DNA of 34,241 nt from a virus. The notes under the pieces were generated by a model. It was given only the letters and a program-made list of their open reading frames with translations, had not been told where the DNA came from and made no database searches. Shown here piece by piece: positions 19,172 to 27,137 of this stretch. A program made the position numbers and the translations under genes. Numbering within the stretch: the stretch's first letter is position 1; every line of letters starts with the position of its first letter. The stretch is from IMG/VR virus record IMGVR_UViG_3300023174_000410, positions 1 to 34,241 of that record; one strand, 5' to 3'.

Positions 19172-19939
19172 ATGCTAGAAACCACTGCTACAGAAGAAAG
19201 AGAAAAAGTTTATGCCTATTGTAAGGCTATGTTAGGTGACGGTATGGTAGATGTGGAATTAGACCCCATTCATTACGAGACTGCTTTAAATAGAGCTTTA
19301 GCCAAATTTAGACAGCGTAGTCCTAATGCTGTAGAAGAAGCTTATTATTTTTTAGAATTACAAGCAGATACTAACGACTATAGATTGCCCGACGATATTG
19401 TAGAAGTGCGTAGTGTTTTTCGTAGGACTATTGGATCAAGAACAGCAGGCGGTAGCGGCGGTACAAATTTCGAACCATTCAATTTGGCCTATACAAATAC
19501 ATATTTGTTGAATAGTACCATGTTAGGCGGTATAGCTACATATGAAATGTTTGCCGGTTATCAAAAATTAATAGGGCGTATGTTTGGTGCTTACATAGAA
19601 TTTCAATGGATTCCTACTAGTCATACATTGAGAATTCTTCAGCGTCCTTATAGCGAAGGAGAGCAGATTTTAATAAAAGGTTATAACTATAGACCTGATT
19701 ATCATTTACTTAAAGATAACTATGCTGGACAATGGTTTAAAGATTATACCCTAGCTGGTTGTAAGTTGATGTTAGGAGAAGCACGTAGCAAATTTAGTCA
19801 AATAGCAGGGCCAGGCGGAGCAGGAGGATTGAATGGTGCCGACTTAAAATCAGCTGGCAAAGAAGAGTTGGAAAAGTTAGAAAAAGAAATCGAAATGTTC
19901 GTCCCTGGCGGTAGCGGATATTATTTTGTTATTGGCTAA
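19172..19939 (+). CDS. Neck protein gp13-like
   Basis: 255 residues starting MLETTATEERE, then V-D-V-E-L and a helical N-terminal region, as in T4 gp13 (309 residues). gp13 acts with gp14 at the portal vertex after DNA packaging. GGGAG at 19160-19164 is well placed for the ATG at 19172. The centre is beta-rich (W-I-P-T-S-H-T-L-R-I-L), and a G/A-rich loop with a short charged helix precedes the C-terminal G-G-S-G-Y-Y-F-V. In T4, genes 13, 14 and 15 run in the same direction. Here gp13 is on the opposite strand from gp14-gp15 and shares a palindromic promoter with them. Confidence 0.8.
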   Translation: MLETTATEEREKVYAYCKAMLGDGMVDVELDPIHYETALNRALAKFRQRSPNAVEEAYYFLELQADTNDYRLPDDIVEVRSVFRRTIGSRTAGGSGGTNFEPFNLAYTNTYLLNSTMLGGIATYEMFAGYQKLIGRMFGAYIEFQWIPTSHTLRILQRPYSEGEQILIKGYNYRPDYHLLKDNYAGQWFKDYTLAGCKLMLGEARSKFSQIAGPGGAGGLNGADLKSAGKEELEKLEKEIEMFVPGGSGYYFVIG

Positions 19940-19946
19940 TTTATAT

Positions 19947-19975
19947 TTGACTTTTACTTAATAGTGCTGTAATAT
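19947..19975 (+). promoter_or_regulatory. Possible sigma70-type promoter before gp1
   Basis: TTGACT at 19947-19952 and TAATAT at 19970-19975 are 17 bp apart, matching 5/6 and 4/6 of the consensus. They lie in the 54-bp gap before the kinase gene. A nucleotide-metabolism gene placed between neck and sheath genes would benefit from its own early promoter. The match is imperfect. Confidence 0.4.
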
Positions 19976-19993
19976 TGCAAAAAGGAGAATTTT

Positions 19994-20653
19994 GTGATAC
20001 TAGGCATTTGTGGTTTGATCGGCAGTGGCAAAGATACTATTGCAGATTATCTAGTTAATTTTCATGAATTTAAAAGAGATAGTTTTGCCGGATCGTTGAA
20101 AGATGCGGTTGCTTTTGTATTTGGTTGGGATCGAGAAATGTTAGAGGGTCGAACCAAACAAAGCAGGGAATGGCGTGAGCGAGTAGACCCTTGGTGGAGT
20201 AAACGACTCGATATGCCTAATCTTACTCCGAGATGGATACTACAATATTGGGGCACTGAAGTTTGTCGTAAAGGGTTTAATGACGACATTTGGATAGCTA
20301 GTTTAGAAAATAAACTTCAAAATACCACAGATAATGTGGTGATCAGTGATTGCAGATTTTCCAATGAGATAGCTGCTATCAAAAATGCAGGCGGCAAAGT
20401 TGTTTGGGTCAAAAGAGGACCTTTACCTATGTGGTATGATACGGCATTGGCTGCTAATCGGGGTAATGAAATAGAAAAAAAACTAATGATAGAATCAGGA
20501 ATTCATGCCAGCGAATGGAGTTGGATCGGTACTGAGTTTGATGCTATAGTAGACAACAATCAAGGCATAGAAGACCTATATAGATCTATCGAATTGTTGA
20601 TTAATGATCAGGAATTTTTAGAGGAAATGGAGGAAAACTTGGTAAATTACTAG
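19994..20653 (+). CDS. Deoxynucleoside monophosphate kinase (T4 gp1-like)
   Basis: 219 residues. It phosphorylates dNMPs to dNDPs for phage DNA synthesis. The P-loop is G-L-I-G-S-G-K-D-T at residues 7-15, followed by a D-S-F-A-G-S-L-K-D acceptor-side helix at about 30-38, and V-I-S-D-C-R-F at about 115-121 as the Walker-B-like strand. T4 gp1 has 241 residues and the same layout. The start is GTG at 19994, with a strong AAAGGAG at 19981-19987. Any earlier start would lose the P-loop spacing. It is a metabolic gene embedded in the virion block; T4 gene 1 lies near the genes 3 and 2 head/tail-completion cluster, so a location among structural genes is not unprecedented. Confidence 0.88.
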   Translation: MILGICGLIGSGKDTIADYLVNFHEFKRDSFAGSLKDAVAFVFGWDREMLEGRTKQSREWRERVDPWWSKRLDMPNLTPRWILQYWGTEVCRKGFNDDIWIASLENKLQNTTDNVVISDCRFSNEIAAIKNAGGKVVWVKRGPLPMWYDTALAANRGNEIEKKLMIESGIHASEWSWIGTEFDAIVDNNQGIEDLYRSIELLINDQEFLEEMEENLVNY

Positions 20654-20682
20654 GTTCAAATTGAAAGATTTTTCCATTTTGC

Positions 20683-20690
20683 TATAAATA
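20683..20690 (+). promoter_or_regulatory. T4-type late promoter for the sheath gene
   Basis: An exact TATAAATA lies in the 67-bp intergenic gap, 30 nt before the sheath ATG. AGGAG at 20706-20710 follows, so the leader should be about 25 nt long. This is the classical position for a T4 late promoter. Confidence 0.75.
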
Positions 20691-20720
20691 CATTGAGCAA
20701 GATCTAGGAGAAATCTCACA

Positions 20721-23700
20721 ATGGCACAACTAAATTCACCAGGCGTCGCCGTAACAGTTATTGATGAAAGCTTTTACGCACCAGCCGCACCAAGTACCGT
20801 TCCACTAATTATTGTTGCTTCAGAGCAAGACAAGGCTAATCCATCTAACACTGGTATTGCCCCGGGTACATTAAAAGCTAATGCAGGCAAAGCTTATTTA
20901 ATTACCAGTCAAAGAGATTTGGCAACAACATTTGGCGTTCCTCTGTTCAAAACAGATGCCAATAGTAATCCGATTCATGCGGGTGAACAAAATGAATATG
21001 GTTTACAAGCAGCATATAGCTTGTTAGGTGTAAGCAATAGGGCATATATTGTAAGAGCAGACATTGATCTTAAAGAATTAAATGCACAAGCAGAAGCTCC
21101 AACTTCTGAGCCAGAAAACGGTACACATTGGTTAGATACTGCTAACAGTCAATGGGGAATTTTTCAATGGGACAATGGTCCTAGAAGTTCCAAGACTGGT
21201 CAAACATTCCAAGCTAAAAAGCCATTAGTCATTACAGATCCTACGAAAGTTGTTAATTATGCAAGCGGCAATTATGCTCCAAAAGGATCAGTTGGTGCAA
21301 TTGGTGATTATGCTATTGTAAGTTTGAGTGATTTGGATACCGAATATTCAGATCCAGATGTCTTATATTTTAAGAGCCCGGGCAATAGTGCAGCCAGTAT
21401 TGATCCTGGAACATGGGTAGTTGTAGGAAGTAATGACTGGAGTGCAAGTTGGCCTGTTCTTGTTACTGCTCCTTATGTTAAAAATGCTAATAGAGAATTA
21501 GTTATTGACAGTCAGCCTGCTTTAGCATTGACTGATAATACAGCTGAGGAATATGCTGCTAGAGTTAATGCATATTTTAACAGTTATGGAATTTTTGTTA
21601 CTGTAAAAAATAACTGTTTAAGTTTTTATTTAAATAACGGTAATGGCGGCGGAATGACTATTTCAGGTGATGCCTGTGATTTAGAATTTTTTAATATTGT
21701 TTCAGGATATTATCAGTGTCCTTCTGTAGCAATTAGCCCGCATACTTCAGTACCTAACTTTAAAAGTACCAATTTAGCAGATGCAAGATTTGGTGCAAGA
21801 ACAGGTAGCGTTTGGGTTAAGACCACTGAACCAGCTGGTGGTGCTAAATTGATTGTAAAAAAATATAATCAGGCTACAAAATCATTTGATAAAGTTCCGA
21901 CTCCGTTGTACAGTAGTGGATTCGAAGCAATTTATAATTTAGACAGAGCTGGCGGCGGATTGAATATCGGTGCAGGTGCGTTATATTGCCATACAACTGG
22001 TAATAATGCTCATGGCGAAGGGAATTCATTTAAATTATATAGAAAAGCAGGTGCTGGAGCAAATAGTATTGTTAGTTCAAAGCTTACTACAGGTTGGTAT
22101 GATAATGATTTTTATGAACTAACGATTACAGAAGGAAGAGCAGGTACTAAAAATACATTCTCTGCTGTAATTAACTTTGACCTTAACAATAATGCAGCCG
22201 ATGCAGATGTAATTGCTGCTGCTATTAATGCTTCAAACGATTTAAAAAATATTCAAGCCAGTGTGGATGCACAAAATAGATTAGTTATTAGTCATATATT
22301 AGGTGGCGATTTTACTATCGAGGAAACAGGCGAAGGGTTGTTAGATGCTCTTGGAATAACAGCTAATTCTAATGTAACTGAGGAAGGCGATGGATATCTT
22401 GTAAGTCTATGGGAGCCATTAAGATTTACAGCTAACAAAGAAAGTCCTTCTACATTAACCAAAAATGGTACATTATGGTATAGCAGTGTTATTGATGAAA
22501 TTGATATCATGGTACACGACGGTGAGATCTGGAGTGGTTATAGAAATGTATATGAAGATACAGATCCAATGGGACCAATTGTCAGTGCCACAAAGCCATT
22601 AACGCAGAGCGACGGTACTTCGCCATTAGCAGATAATGATTTATGGATTGATACTAGTGATTTAGAAAACTTTCCAAAAATTTATAGATTCGATCTTAAT
22701 AAACCAGGTCCTATTGCTACACGTTGGGTAGAGCTTGATTCAACAGATCAGAGTTCTCAGGATGGTGTTTTATTCCACGATGCTCGTTATAATACCAGTG
22801 GAATGACCAGTGATGTACCTGGCGTGATCGAAGAGTTATTGCTCAGTGATTATGTTGACTTTGATGCCCCAGATCCTGCACTATATCCAAAAGGTATGCT
22901 GTTATGGAATCTACGTAGAAGTGGGTTTAATGTCAAACGTTTTGTACAAAATTATGTAGACATCAATGATGATAACGTTCGCTATGATCCAGCAGAAAGT
23001 GGCGGCGAAAGTATGGGAGATTATTATCCACATCGTTGGGTTACTGCTAGTGCTAATCAGGATGATGGCAGTGGATCATTTGGTCGTAAGGCACAACGTA
23101 AACTAGTAGTTCAAGCATTACAGGCTACTATTAATAGTTCAACAGATGTTCGTGAAGAAGCAAGAGTGTTTAACTTGATTGCTACGCCAGGATATCCAGA
23201 ATTAATTGGCGAAATGATCACATTAAATTATGATCGTGCTTTAACAGCATTTGTATTAGGTGATACACCAGCAAGATTATTACCAGATGCTACAAGCTTA
23301 ATGACATGGGGTACAAATTTACGTCTAGCAGTAGAGGACAATGATATTGGTGCACCTAGCTATGATGAATACTTGGCTTTATTTTATCCATGGGGATTCA
23401 CTAGTGACAACTTCGGTAATAATGTTGTTGTTCCGCCAAGTCATATGATGTTAAGAACTATTGCATTAAGTGATAATGTTAGCTATCCATGGTTTGCTCC
23501 AGCTGGAACAAGACGTGGTGGTATTACAAATGCCACAAGCGTAGGTTATATTGACAGTGAAGGCGAGTTTAAAACTCTTGCTTTAAACAATGGTCAAAGA
23601 GATACATTATATGATGCAAAGATCAATCCAATTACATTCTTTACAGGTGTAGGATTAGTCAACTATGGCCAGAAGACTCGTGCTAAGAATGCCAGTGCAT

Positions 23701-24017
23701 TAGATCGTATCAATGTGGCAAGATTAATTGTTTATATGCGTAGACAGTTAGACATTTTGGCCAAGCCATATGTGTTTGAGCCAAATGATAAGATCACAAG
23801 AGATGAAATCAAGAACAGTGTTGAAAGTTTCATGCTTGAACTTGTTGGTCAAAGAGCATTATATGACTACATTGTAGTTTGTGATGACAGTAACAATACA
23901 CCAAGTAGAATTGACAAGAACGAGTTGTATGTTGACGTAGCTATTGTGCCAGTTAAGGCTGTTGAATTTATCTACATACCATTGCGTATCAAGAGTACTA
24001 CTAACGGTCTAAAATAA
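20721..24017 (+). CDS. Contractile tail sheath protein gp18-like, enlarged
   Basis: 1,098 residues against 659 in T4 gp18. The conserved parts are the N-terminus (S-P-G-V-A-V-T-V-I-D, residues 6-15), which links subunits in the helical sheath, and the C-terminal domain from about residue 790. That domain contains R-V-F-N-L-I-A-T-P-G-Y, D-Y-I-V-V-C-D-D and the final V-E-F-I-Y-I-P-L-R-I. The middle, roughly residues 125-740, is expanded with surface-type beta modules. Four of these have a G/N-x-x-W-h-x-T/S core near residues 134, 362, 582 and 639. These should face outward on the tail. A late box at 20683 and AGGAG at 20706 support the start. Confidence 0.88.
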   Translation: MAQLNSPGVAVTVIDESFYAPAAPSTVPLIIVASEQDKANPSNTGIAPGTLKANAGKAYLITSQRDLATTFGVPLFKTDANSNPIHAGEQNEYGLQAAYSLLGVSNRAYIVRADIDLKELNAQAEAPTSEPENGTHWLDTANSQWGIFQWDNGPRSSKTGQTFQAKKPLVITDPTKVVNYASGNYAPKGSVGAIGDYAIVSLSDLDTEYSDPDVLYFKSPGNSAASIDPGTWVVVGSNDWSASWPVLVTAPYVKNANRELVIDSQPALALTDNTAEEYAARVNAYFNSYGIFVTVKNNCLSFYLNNGNGGGMTISGDACDLEFFNIVSGYYQCPSVAISPHTSVPNFKSTNLADARFGARTGSVWVKTTEPAGGAKLIVKKYNQATKSFDKVPTPLYSSGFEAIYNLDRAGGGLNIGAGALYCHTTGNNAHGEGNSFKLYRKAGAGANSIVSSKLTTGWYDNDFYELTITEGRAGTKNTFSAVINFDLNNNAADADVIAAAINASNDLKNIQASVDAQNRLVISHILGGDFTIEETGEGLLDALGITANSNVTEEGDGYLVSLWEPLRFTANKESPSTLTKNGTLWYSSVIDEIDIMVHDGEIWSGYRNVYEDTDPMGPIVSATKPLTQSDGTSPLADNDLWIDTSDLENFPKIYRFDLNKPGPIATRWVELDSTDQSSQDGVLFHDARYNTSGMTSDVPGVIEELLLSDYVDFDAPDPALYPKGMLLWNLRRSGFNVKRFVQNYVDINDDNVRYDPAESGGESMGDYYPHRWVTASANQDDGSGSFGRKAQRKLVVQALQATINSSTDVREEARVFNLIATPGYPELIGEMITLNYDRALTAFVLGDTPARLLPDATSLMTWGTNLRLAVEDNDIGAPSYDEYLALFYPWGFTSDNFGNNVVVPPSHMMLRTIALSDNVSYPWFAPAGTRRGGITNATSVGYIDSEGEFKTLALNNGQRDTLYDAKINPITFFTGVGLVNYGQKTRAKNASALDRINVARLIVYMRRQLDILAKPYVFEPNDKITRDEIKNSVESFMLELVGQRALYDYIVVCDDSNNTPSRIDKNELYVDVAIVPVKAVEFIYIPLRIKSTTNGLK

Positions 24018-24023
24018 TAAATA
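24016..24023 (+). promoter_or_regulatory. Late-promoter-like box before tube gene
   Basis: AATAAATA (7/8 of TATAAATA) overlaps the sheath stop codon and lies 19 nt before the tube ATG. CGGAG at 24031-24035 sits between them. It could add expression of tube protein, which is needed in high copy number. Confidence 0.5.
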
Positions 24024-24042
24024 ATAATAACGGAGCTTATAT

Positions 24043-24666
24043 ATGGCAATTGCAACATTAAACAGATTTACAGTACCACTAGCCAGTGATTCAAGTGCTA
24101 GTAGTCAAGGCACATTGATGCCAAAACTCAAATATCGTTTTAGAATTTTATTTGAAAATTTTGGAATAAGTACACCGACTACTGAGCTCACTAAGCAGGT
24201 TCAAACAGCAGCTAAACCTACTGCTACATTTGCACCACAAAAGATTGAAACTTATAACTCAGTTATTAACTATGCCGGTAAAGTAACTTGGGGCACAATT
24301 CAAGTTTCTTTACGTGACGATGCTACTGGTGTAGTAAGTAAAATGATTGGTGAGCAGATGCAGAAGCAATTCGACTTCTATGAGCAAGCATCAGCAGCCA
24401 GCGGCACAGACTATAAGTTCACAATGAAAATTGAAATTTTAGATGGTGGTAATGGAATTTGGACTCCTGCTATATTAGAAACTTGGGAATGTTATGGTTG
24501 CTTTGTTACTGTAGCGTCTTATAAGGATTTAACTTATGCTTCTGCTGAGGCTCAAACAATTGATTTAACAATTCAGCCTGATAACTGTATTCAAACTCCA
24601 CAAGGTACTGGTATTGGTACAAATGTTGGAAGAACTCAAAGAACAATGGCTACTGGTTTATCTTAA
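24043..24666 (+). CDS. Tail tube protein gp19-like
   Basis: 207 residues (T4 gp19: 163). Its hexamers stack into the inner tube that carries DNA. An N-terminal arm is followed by Y-R-F-R-I-L-F-E, a beta strand around A-P-Q-K-I-E-T-Y-N, the W-G-T-I-Q-V-S-L-R-D-D strand, a helix (Q-M-Q-K-Q-F-D-F-Y), and the C-terminal pair W-E-C-Y-G-C-F-V and Q-T-I-D-L-T-I-Q. Strand order and position directly after the sheath match T4 gene 19. CGGAG at 24031 sets the start. A strong terminator follows, as expected for a very highly expressed virion gene. Confidence 0.85.
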   Translation: MAIATLNRFTVPLASDSSASSQGTLMPKLKYRFRILFENFGISTPTTELTKQVQTAAKPTATFAPQKIETYNSVINYAGKVTWGTIQVSLRDDATGVVSKMIGEQMQKQFDFYEQASAASGTDYKFTMKIEILDGGNGIWTPAILETWECYGCFVTVASYKDLTYASAEAQTIDLTIQPDNCIQTPQGTGIGTNVGRTQRTMATGLS

Positions 24667-24682
24667 TCATAGTTCTTTATTT

Positions 24683-24707
24683 AAAAGGGTCCTTAGGGCC
24701 CTTTTTT
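24683..24707 (+). terminator. Rho-independent terminator after tube gene
   Basis: A 10-bp stem (24683-24692 with 24696-24705, including one T-G wobble) closes a 3-nt loop, with the T tract on the 3' arm. It lies 17 bases after the tube stop and separates sheath-tube transcription from the next gene. Confidence 0.85.
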
Positions 24708-24746
24708 ATTGATCATTAACAGTTAAACTAGCAGTTAATTTATAGT

Positions 24747-24754
24747 TATAAATA
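24747..24754 (+). promoter_or_regulatory. Exact late promoter box 4 nt before a start codon
   Basis: TATAAATA followed by CTAT and then the ATG at 24759. Late transcription normally starts about 5-7 nt after the box, so the transcript would begin at or next to the ATG. No Shine-Dalgarno is present. A leaderless message is likely unless initiation uses a later codon. Confidence 0.65.
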
Positions 24755-24758
24755 CTAT

Positions 24759-25838
24759 ATGGCAAATAAAAATAATTCTTTATTAAATCAAATAGGTAAT
24801 GGCTTTTTAAACCCTAAAGGTCAGATGGGAGACTGGCAACATGCTTCCAGGGTTTTTGTCGACGATGATTTTAGATTAGCGCCTAAAGTAAAGTTTTTAT
24901 ATCATGTTTATTTTAACATGAATAGTAGTGCTGTAAAAAATCAAGACTTAGTCGAACGTAATAAAAATGAAATTAGTTTGTTAGTTAAAAGTGTTGATTT
25001 GCCTAAATTTTCAGTCAAGGCACTTACTTTTAATCAATATAATCGTAAAAAAGTTGTTCAAACTTCTCACGAATTTCAGCAGGTTACTATTGCCTTTCAT
25101 GACGACAGAGCTAATATAATAAACAATTTATGGCAGAGCTATTATGCTTATTATTATGCGGATTCTACAACTGGTAAAAAAGCCGGGGCTTACGATAGAA
25201 ATTCTATGAAAAACAAAGAGTTTATTGTTGGAAATTACGGATTTGATAACAATTCCAGTATACCTTTCTTTAATGATATTACCATATATCAACTTAATCA
25301 ACGACAATATGCCAGTTATACTTTAATAAGACCTGTTATTACTTCTTTTAATTCAGATAATCATAATAGTAGTGATCAAGGCCAGCCTTCGGGTTGTACT
25401 ATGACATTAATGTATGAAGCTGTGACATATGATACTGGATCTATAAAGAGTGGAAATGTCAAAGCATTTGCACAAGAGCATTATGATAAAGTTCCTAGTC
25501 CATTAAGTCCGTCTGGGGGAGGAACAAGAACTTTACTTGGTACCGGTGGAGTATTAGAAGGTGCTACTAATGTTTTTGAATCATTGACGCTTGGCAGTAA
25601 ACCAGGTGGAATATTTAATAGTCTTGAAAATTTTGTTAATACAAGTACAGCAGCAATTAATACCTATCAAAATGCTAAAAATTTAACCAAAGCTGGATTA
25701 AAATCAGAAGGTCAGAATTTATTAGTTGGAGGAGTATTAGCAGCTTCGGCAGTTGCTACAACTAATATTAAAAATGTATTTTTTCCGAAGAGTCAAGAAA
25801 ATACAAAAACTGAAGCTACACCGGTAGATTTTCCTTAA
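24759..25838 (+). CDS. Tail-tube-fold structural protein, possibly tube initiator (gp54/gp48-like)
   Basis: 359 residues. The order of elements resembles T4 gp54, a gp19 paralogue: F-L-Y-H-V-Y-F near 45, V-K-S-V-D-L-P-K-F near 75, N-Q-Y-N-R-K-K-V, Q-V-T-I-A-F-H-D-D, a W-Q-S-Y-Y-A-Y-Y-Y helix, a P-V-I-T-S-F strand, and T-M-T-L-M-Y-E. A Gly/Ser-rich tail of about 120 residues with small-residue helices follows. In T4, gp54 and gp48 polymerise the first tube ring on the baseplate. Position directly after gp19 fits a tail role. The alternative is another tube-associated virion protein. The start at 24759 has no Shine-Dalgarno; the next in-frame Met is residue 23. Confidence 0.5.
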   Translation: MANKNNSLLNQIGNGFLNPKGQMGDWQHASRVFVDDDFRLAPKVKFLYHVYFNMNSSAVKNQDLVERNKNEISLLVKSVDLPKFSVKALTFNQYNRKKVVQTSHEFQQVTIAFHDDRANIINNLWQSYYAYYYADSTTGKKAGAYDRNSMKNKEFIVGNYGFDNNSSIPFFNDITIYQLNQRQYASYTLIRPVITSFNSDNHNSSDQGQPSGCTMTLMYEAVTYDTGSIKSGNVKAFAQEHYDKVPSPLSPSGGGTRTLLGTGGVLEGATNVFESLTLGSKPGGIFNSLENFVNTSTAAINTYQNAKNLTKAGLKSEGQNLLVGGVLAASAVATTNIKNVFFPKSQENTKTEATPVDFP

Positions 25839-25847
25839 AGGCATTAA

Positions 25848-26204
25848 ATGAGTAACTTACCACCAAATTCAGAAAATAATGAAGTTAGAACTTTTTTTGA
25901 TAAGTTTTTTCTAGAACAAATAACTTTTCCTAGCAATCAAATTGATGCTGTATTGGGATTTTTTATTCGTAGAGGATTTGGCGAGCAAGCTGCTCGTAGC
26001 ACAGGAATCGTTTTATTAAACCAAGCAAGATTAGATGGTGTTAATATTTTTGAATTATTGGATAAACTTAAAGGTTTAGATGATACACAGCTGAGTCAGG
26101 TAATCACACAGGTATTAAATTATTACAGAGTTCAAACTAGTGTATTAGGTTACAAAAAAAATAGTCCAGAAGACAGTTTAGAAAATCGTAATATATTAAT
26201 ATGA
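25848..26204 (+). CDS. Unknown small protein between tail and head-completion genes
   Basis: 118 residues with no motif I can assign. It is mostly helical and amphipathic, with F-F-D-K-F-F-L-E, F-F-I-R-R-G-F-G-E-Q-A-A-R, and an L-L-D-K-L-K-G-L-D-D helix, and it ends in a short polar tail. No signal peptide or membrane segment is visible. AAAGG at 25837-25841 precedes the ATG by 6 nt, and its stop overlaps the ATG of the gp4-like gene by 4 bp (ATGA). Tight coupling to gp4 suggests a head-completion or head-tail-joining role, but this is inference from position only. Confidence 0.7.
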   Translation: MSNLPPNSENNEVRTFFDKFFLEQITFPSNQIDAVLGFFIRRGFGEQAARSTGIVLLNQARLDGVNIFELLDKLKGLDDTQLSQVITQVLNYYRVQTSVLGYKKNSPEDSLENRNILI

Positions 26205-26638
26205 GCAAGTTTGCTAAAGGTAAATTTACTCCTAAACACCCGGAAAAATATGTAGGTATTAAGAGTCCTACATATCGTAGTAGTTGGGAATTTGCCTTTA
26301 TGAATTTCTGTGACAGTCATCCTAGCATACAAAAATGGGCTAGTGAAGCAGTAAAAATACCTTATAAGAATCCTTTAACACAAAAAGTCACGGTGTACGT
26401 ACCAGATTTTTTTATTCAATATATGGATAAGAAAGGAAAAATGATTTCAGAAATTATTGAAATAAAGCCACAGAATCAACAGCTTTTAGAAAAAGTGGGA
26501 CGCAATACAGCTAGACAAGCACAATTTGTTGTTAATCAACATAAATGGGCCGCAGCCACAGCATGGTGTAAAAATCAAGGATTGAATTTCCGTGTGTTAA
26601 ATGAGACAGATATTTTTCACCAAGGCGGAGCAAGATAA
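26201..26638 (+). CDS. Head completion protein gp4-like (TnsA/PD-(D/E)xK nuclease fold)
   Basis: 145 residues, close to T4 gp4 (150). The conserved Y-R-S-S-W-E-F-x-F-M-N-F-C-D segment at residues 25-38 carries Glu30. V-P-D-F-F at 67-71 carries Asp69, and E-I-K-P at 87-90 gives the E-x-K pair. Together these form a PD-(D/E)xK endonuclease site like TnsA. In T4 the protein is needed to finish DNA-filled heads so that tails can join. The ATG overlaps the preceding stop by 4 bp. A late box overlaps its own stop codon. Confidence 0.85.
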   Translation: MSKFAKGKFTPKHPEKYVGIKSPTYRSSWEFAFMNFCDSHPSIQKWASEAVKIPYKNPLTQKVTVYVPDFFIQYMDKKGKMISEIIEIKPQNQQLLEKVGRNTARQAQFVVNQHKWAAATAWCKNQGLNFRVLNETDIFHQGGAR

Positions 26639-26641
26639 ATA
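26634..26641 (+). promoter_or_regulatory. Late-promoter-like box 4 nt before terminase small subunit
   Basis: GATAAATA (7/8) overlaps the gp4 stop and is followed by AGGT and then the ATG at 26646. The only ribosome-binding candidate, AAGG, is just 1-2 nt from the ATG, so the gene may be translated from a leaderless late transcript as well as from read-through. Confidence 0.45.
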
Positions 26642-26645
26642 AGGT

Positions 26646-27116
26646 ATGACTAAAAAACTAGAAGAAGTATTAAATTTACCTGAAAACAAAAAATTGGTAA
26701 AAGAAGAAGCCAAGAAGGCAGAAAAACCTGAAGCTTTTTTAAGAGATATGGAGGAGTTTGATAAAATCTCCGCAGCATTACCTCAAGTTAAAGGTCTAGG
26801 CGACATAAGTGACAAAGAGTTTGATTCATTAGCAGATCGTGCTACAAACGCCTATGATGATCTTATGGATTTAGGTATGAACGTGGAAGCTCGTTATAGC
26901 GGCCGTATTTTTGAAGTAGCTGGCACTATGCTTAAAAATGCTATTGATGCCAAAGCTGCCAAGATTGATAAAAAACTTAAAATGATTGAGTTACAGTTAA
27001 AGAAACAAAAAATAGATCAAGAAAATAATTCAGATAAAGGGTTGGATATTCCAGGTAATGGATATATTGTAGCTGATAGAAACAGTCTATTGGAAAAACT
27101 TAAAAATATTAAATAA
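26646..27116 (+). CDS. Terminase small subunit gp16-like
   Basis: 156 residues (T4 gp16: 164). It recognises DNA and regulates the packaging motor. It has a charged Lys/Glu-rich N-terminus, a central helical hairpin (D-S-L-A-D-R-A-T-N-A-Y-D-D-L-M-D-L, then R-I-F-E-V-A-G-T-M-L-K-N-A-I-D) that looks like the oligomerising coiled coil, a Lys-rich helix, and a C-terminal V-A-D-R-N-S-L-L-E-K-L. This layout matches gp16 proteins of T4-like aquatic phages. Here it lies 1.2 kb upstream of gp17 with two genes between, whereas T4 genes 16 and 17 are adjacent. Confidence 0.7.
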   Translation: MTKKLEEVLNLPENKKLVKEEAKKAEKPEAFLRDMEEFDKISAALPQVKGLGDISDKEFDSLADRATNAYDDLMDLGMNVEARYSGRIFEVAGTMLKNAIDAKAAKIDKKLKMIELQLKKQKIDQENNSDKGLDIPGNGYIVADRNSLLEKLKNIK

Positions 27117-27119
27117 ATA
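27112..27119 (+). promoter_or_regulatory. Late-promoter-like box before putative internal head protein
   Basis: AATAAATA (7/8) overlaps the gp16 stop, 18 nt before the ATG at 27138. GGAAAG at 27129-27134 lies between. Spacing allows an ordinary short leader. Confidence 0.4.
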
Positions 27120-27137
27120 TAGCATATTGGAAAGACT

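Noticed and set aside
19132-19185. N-terminal extension of gp14 from the GTG at 19185
   Set aside because: It would cross the palindromic promoter and overlap gp13, and the family N-terminus (MPRLSLY) begins at 19131.
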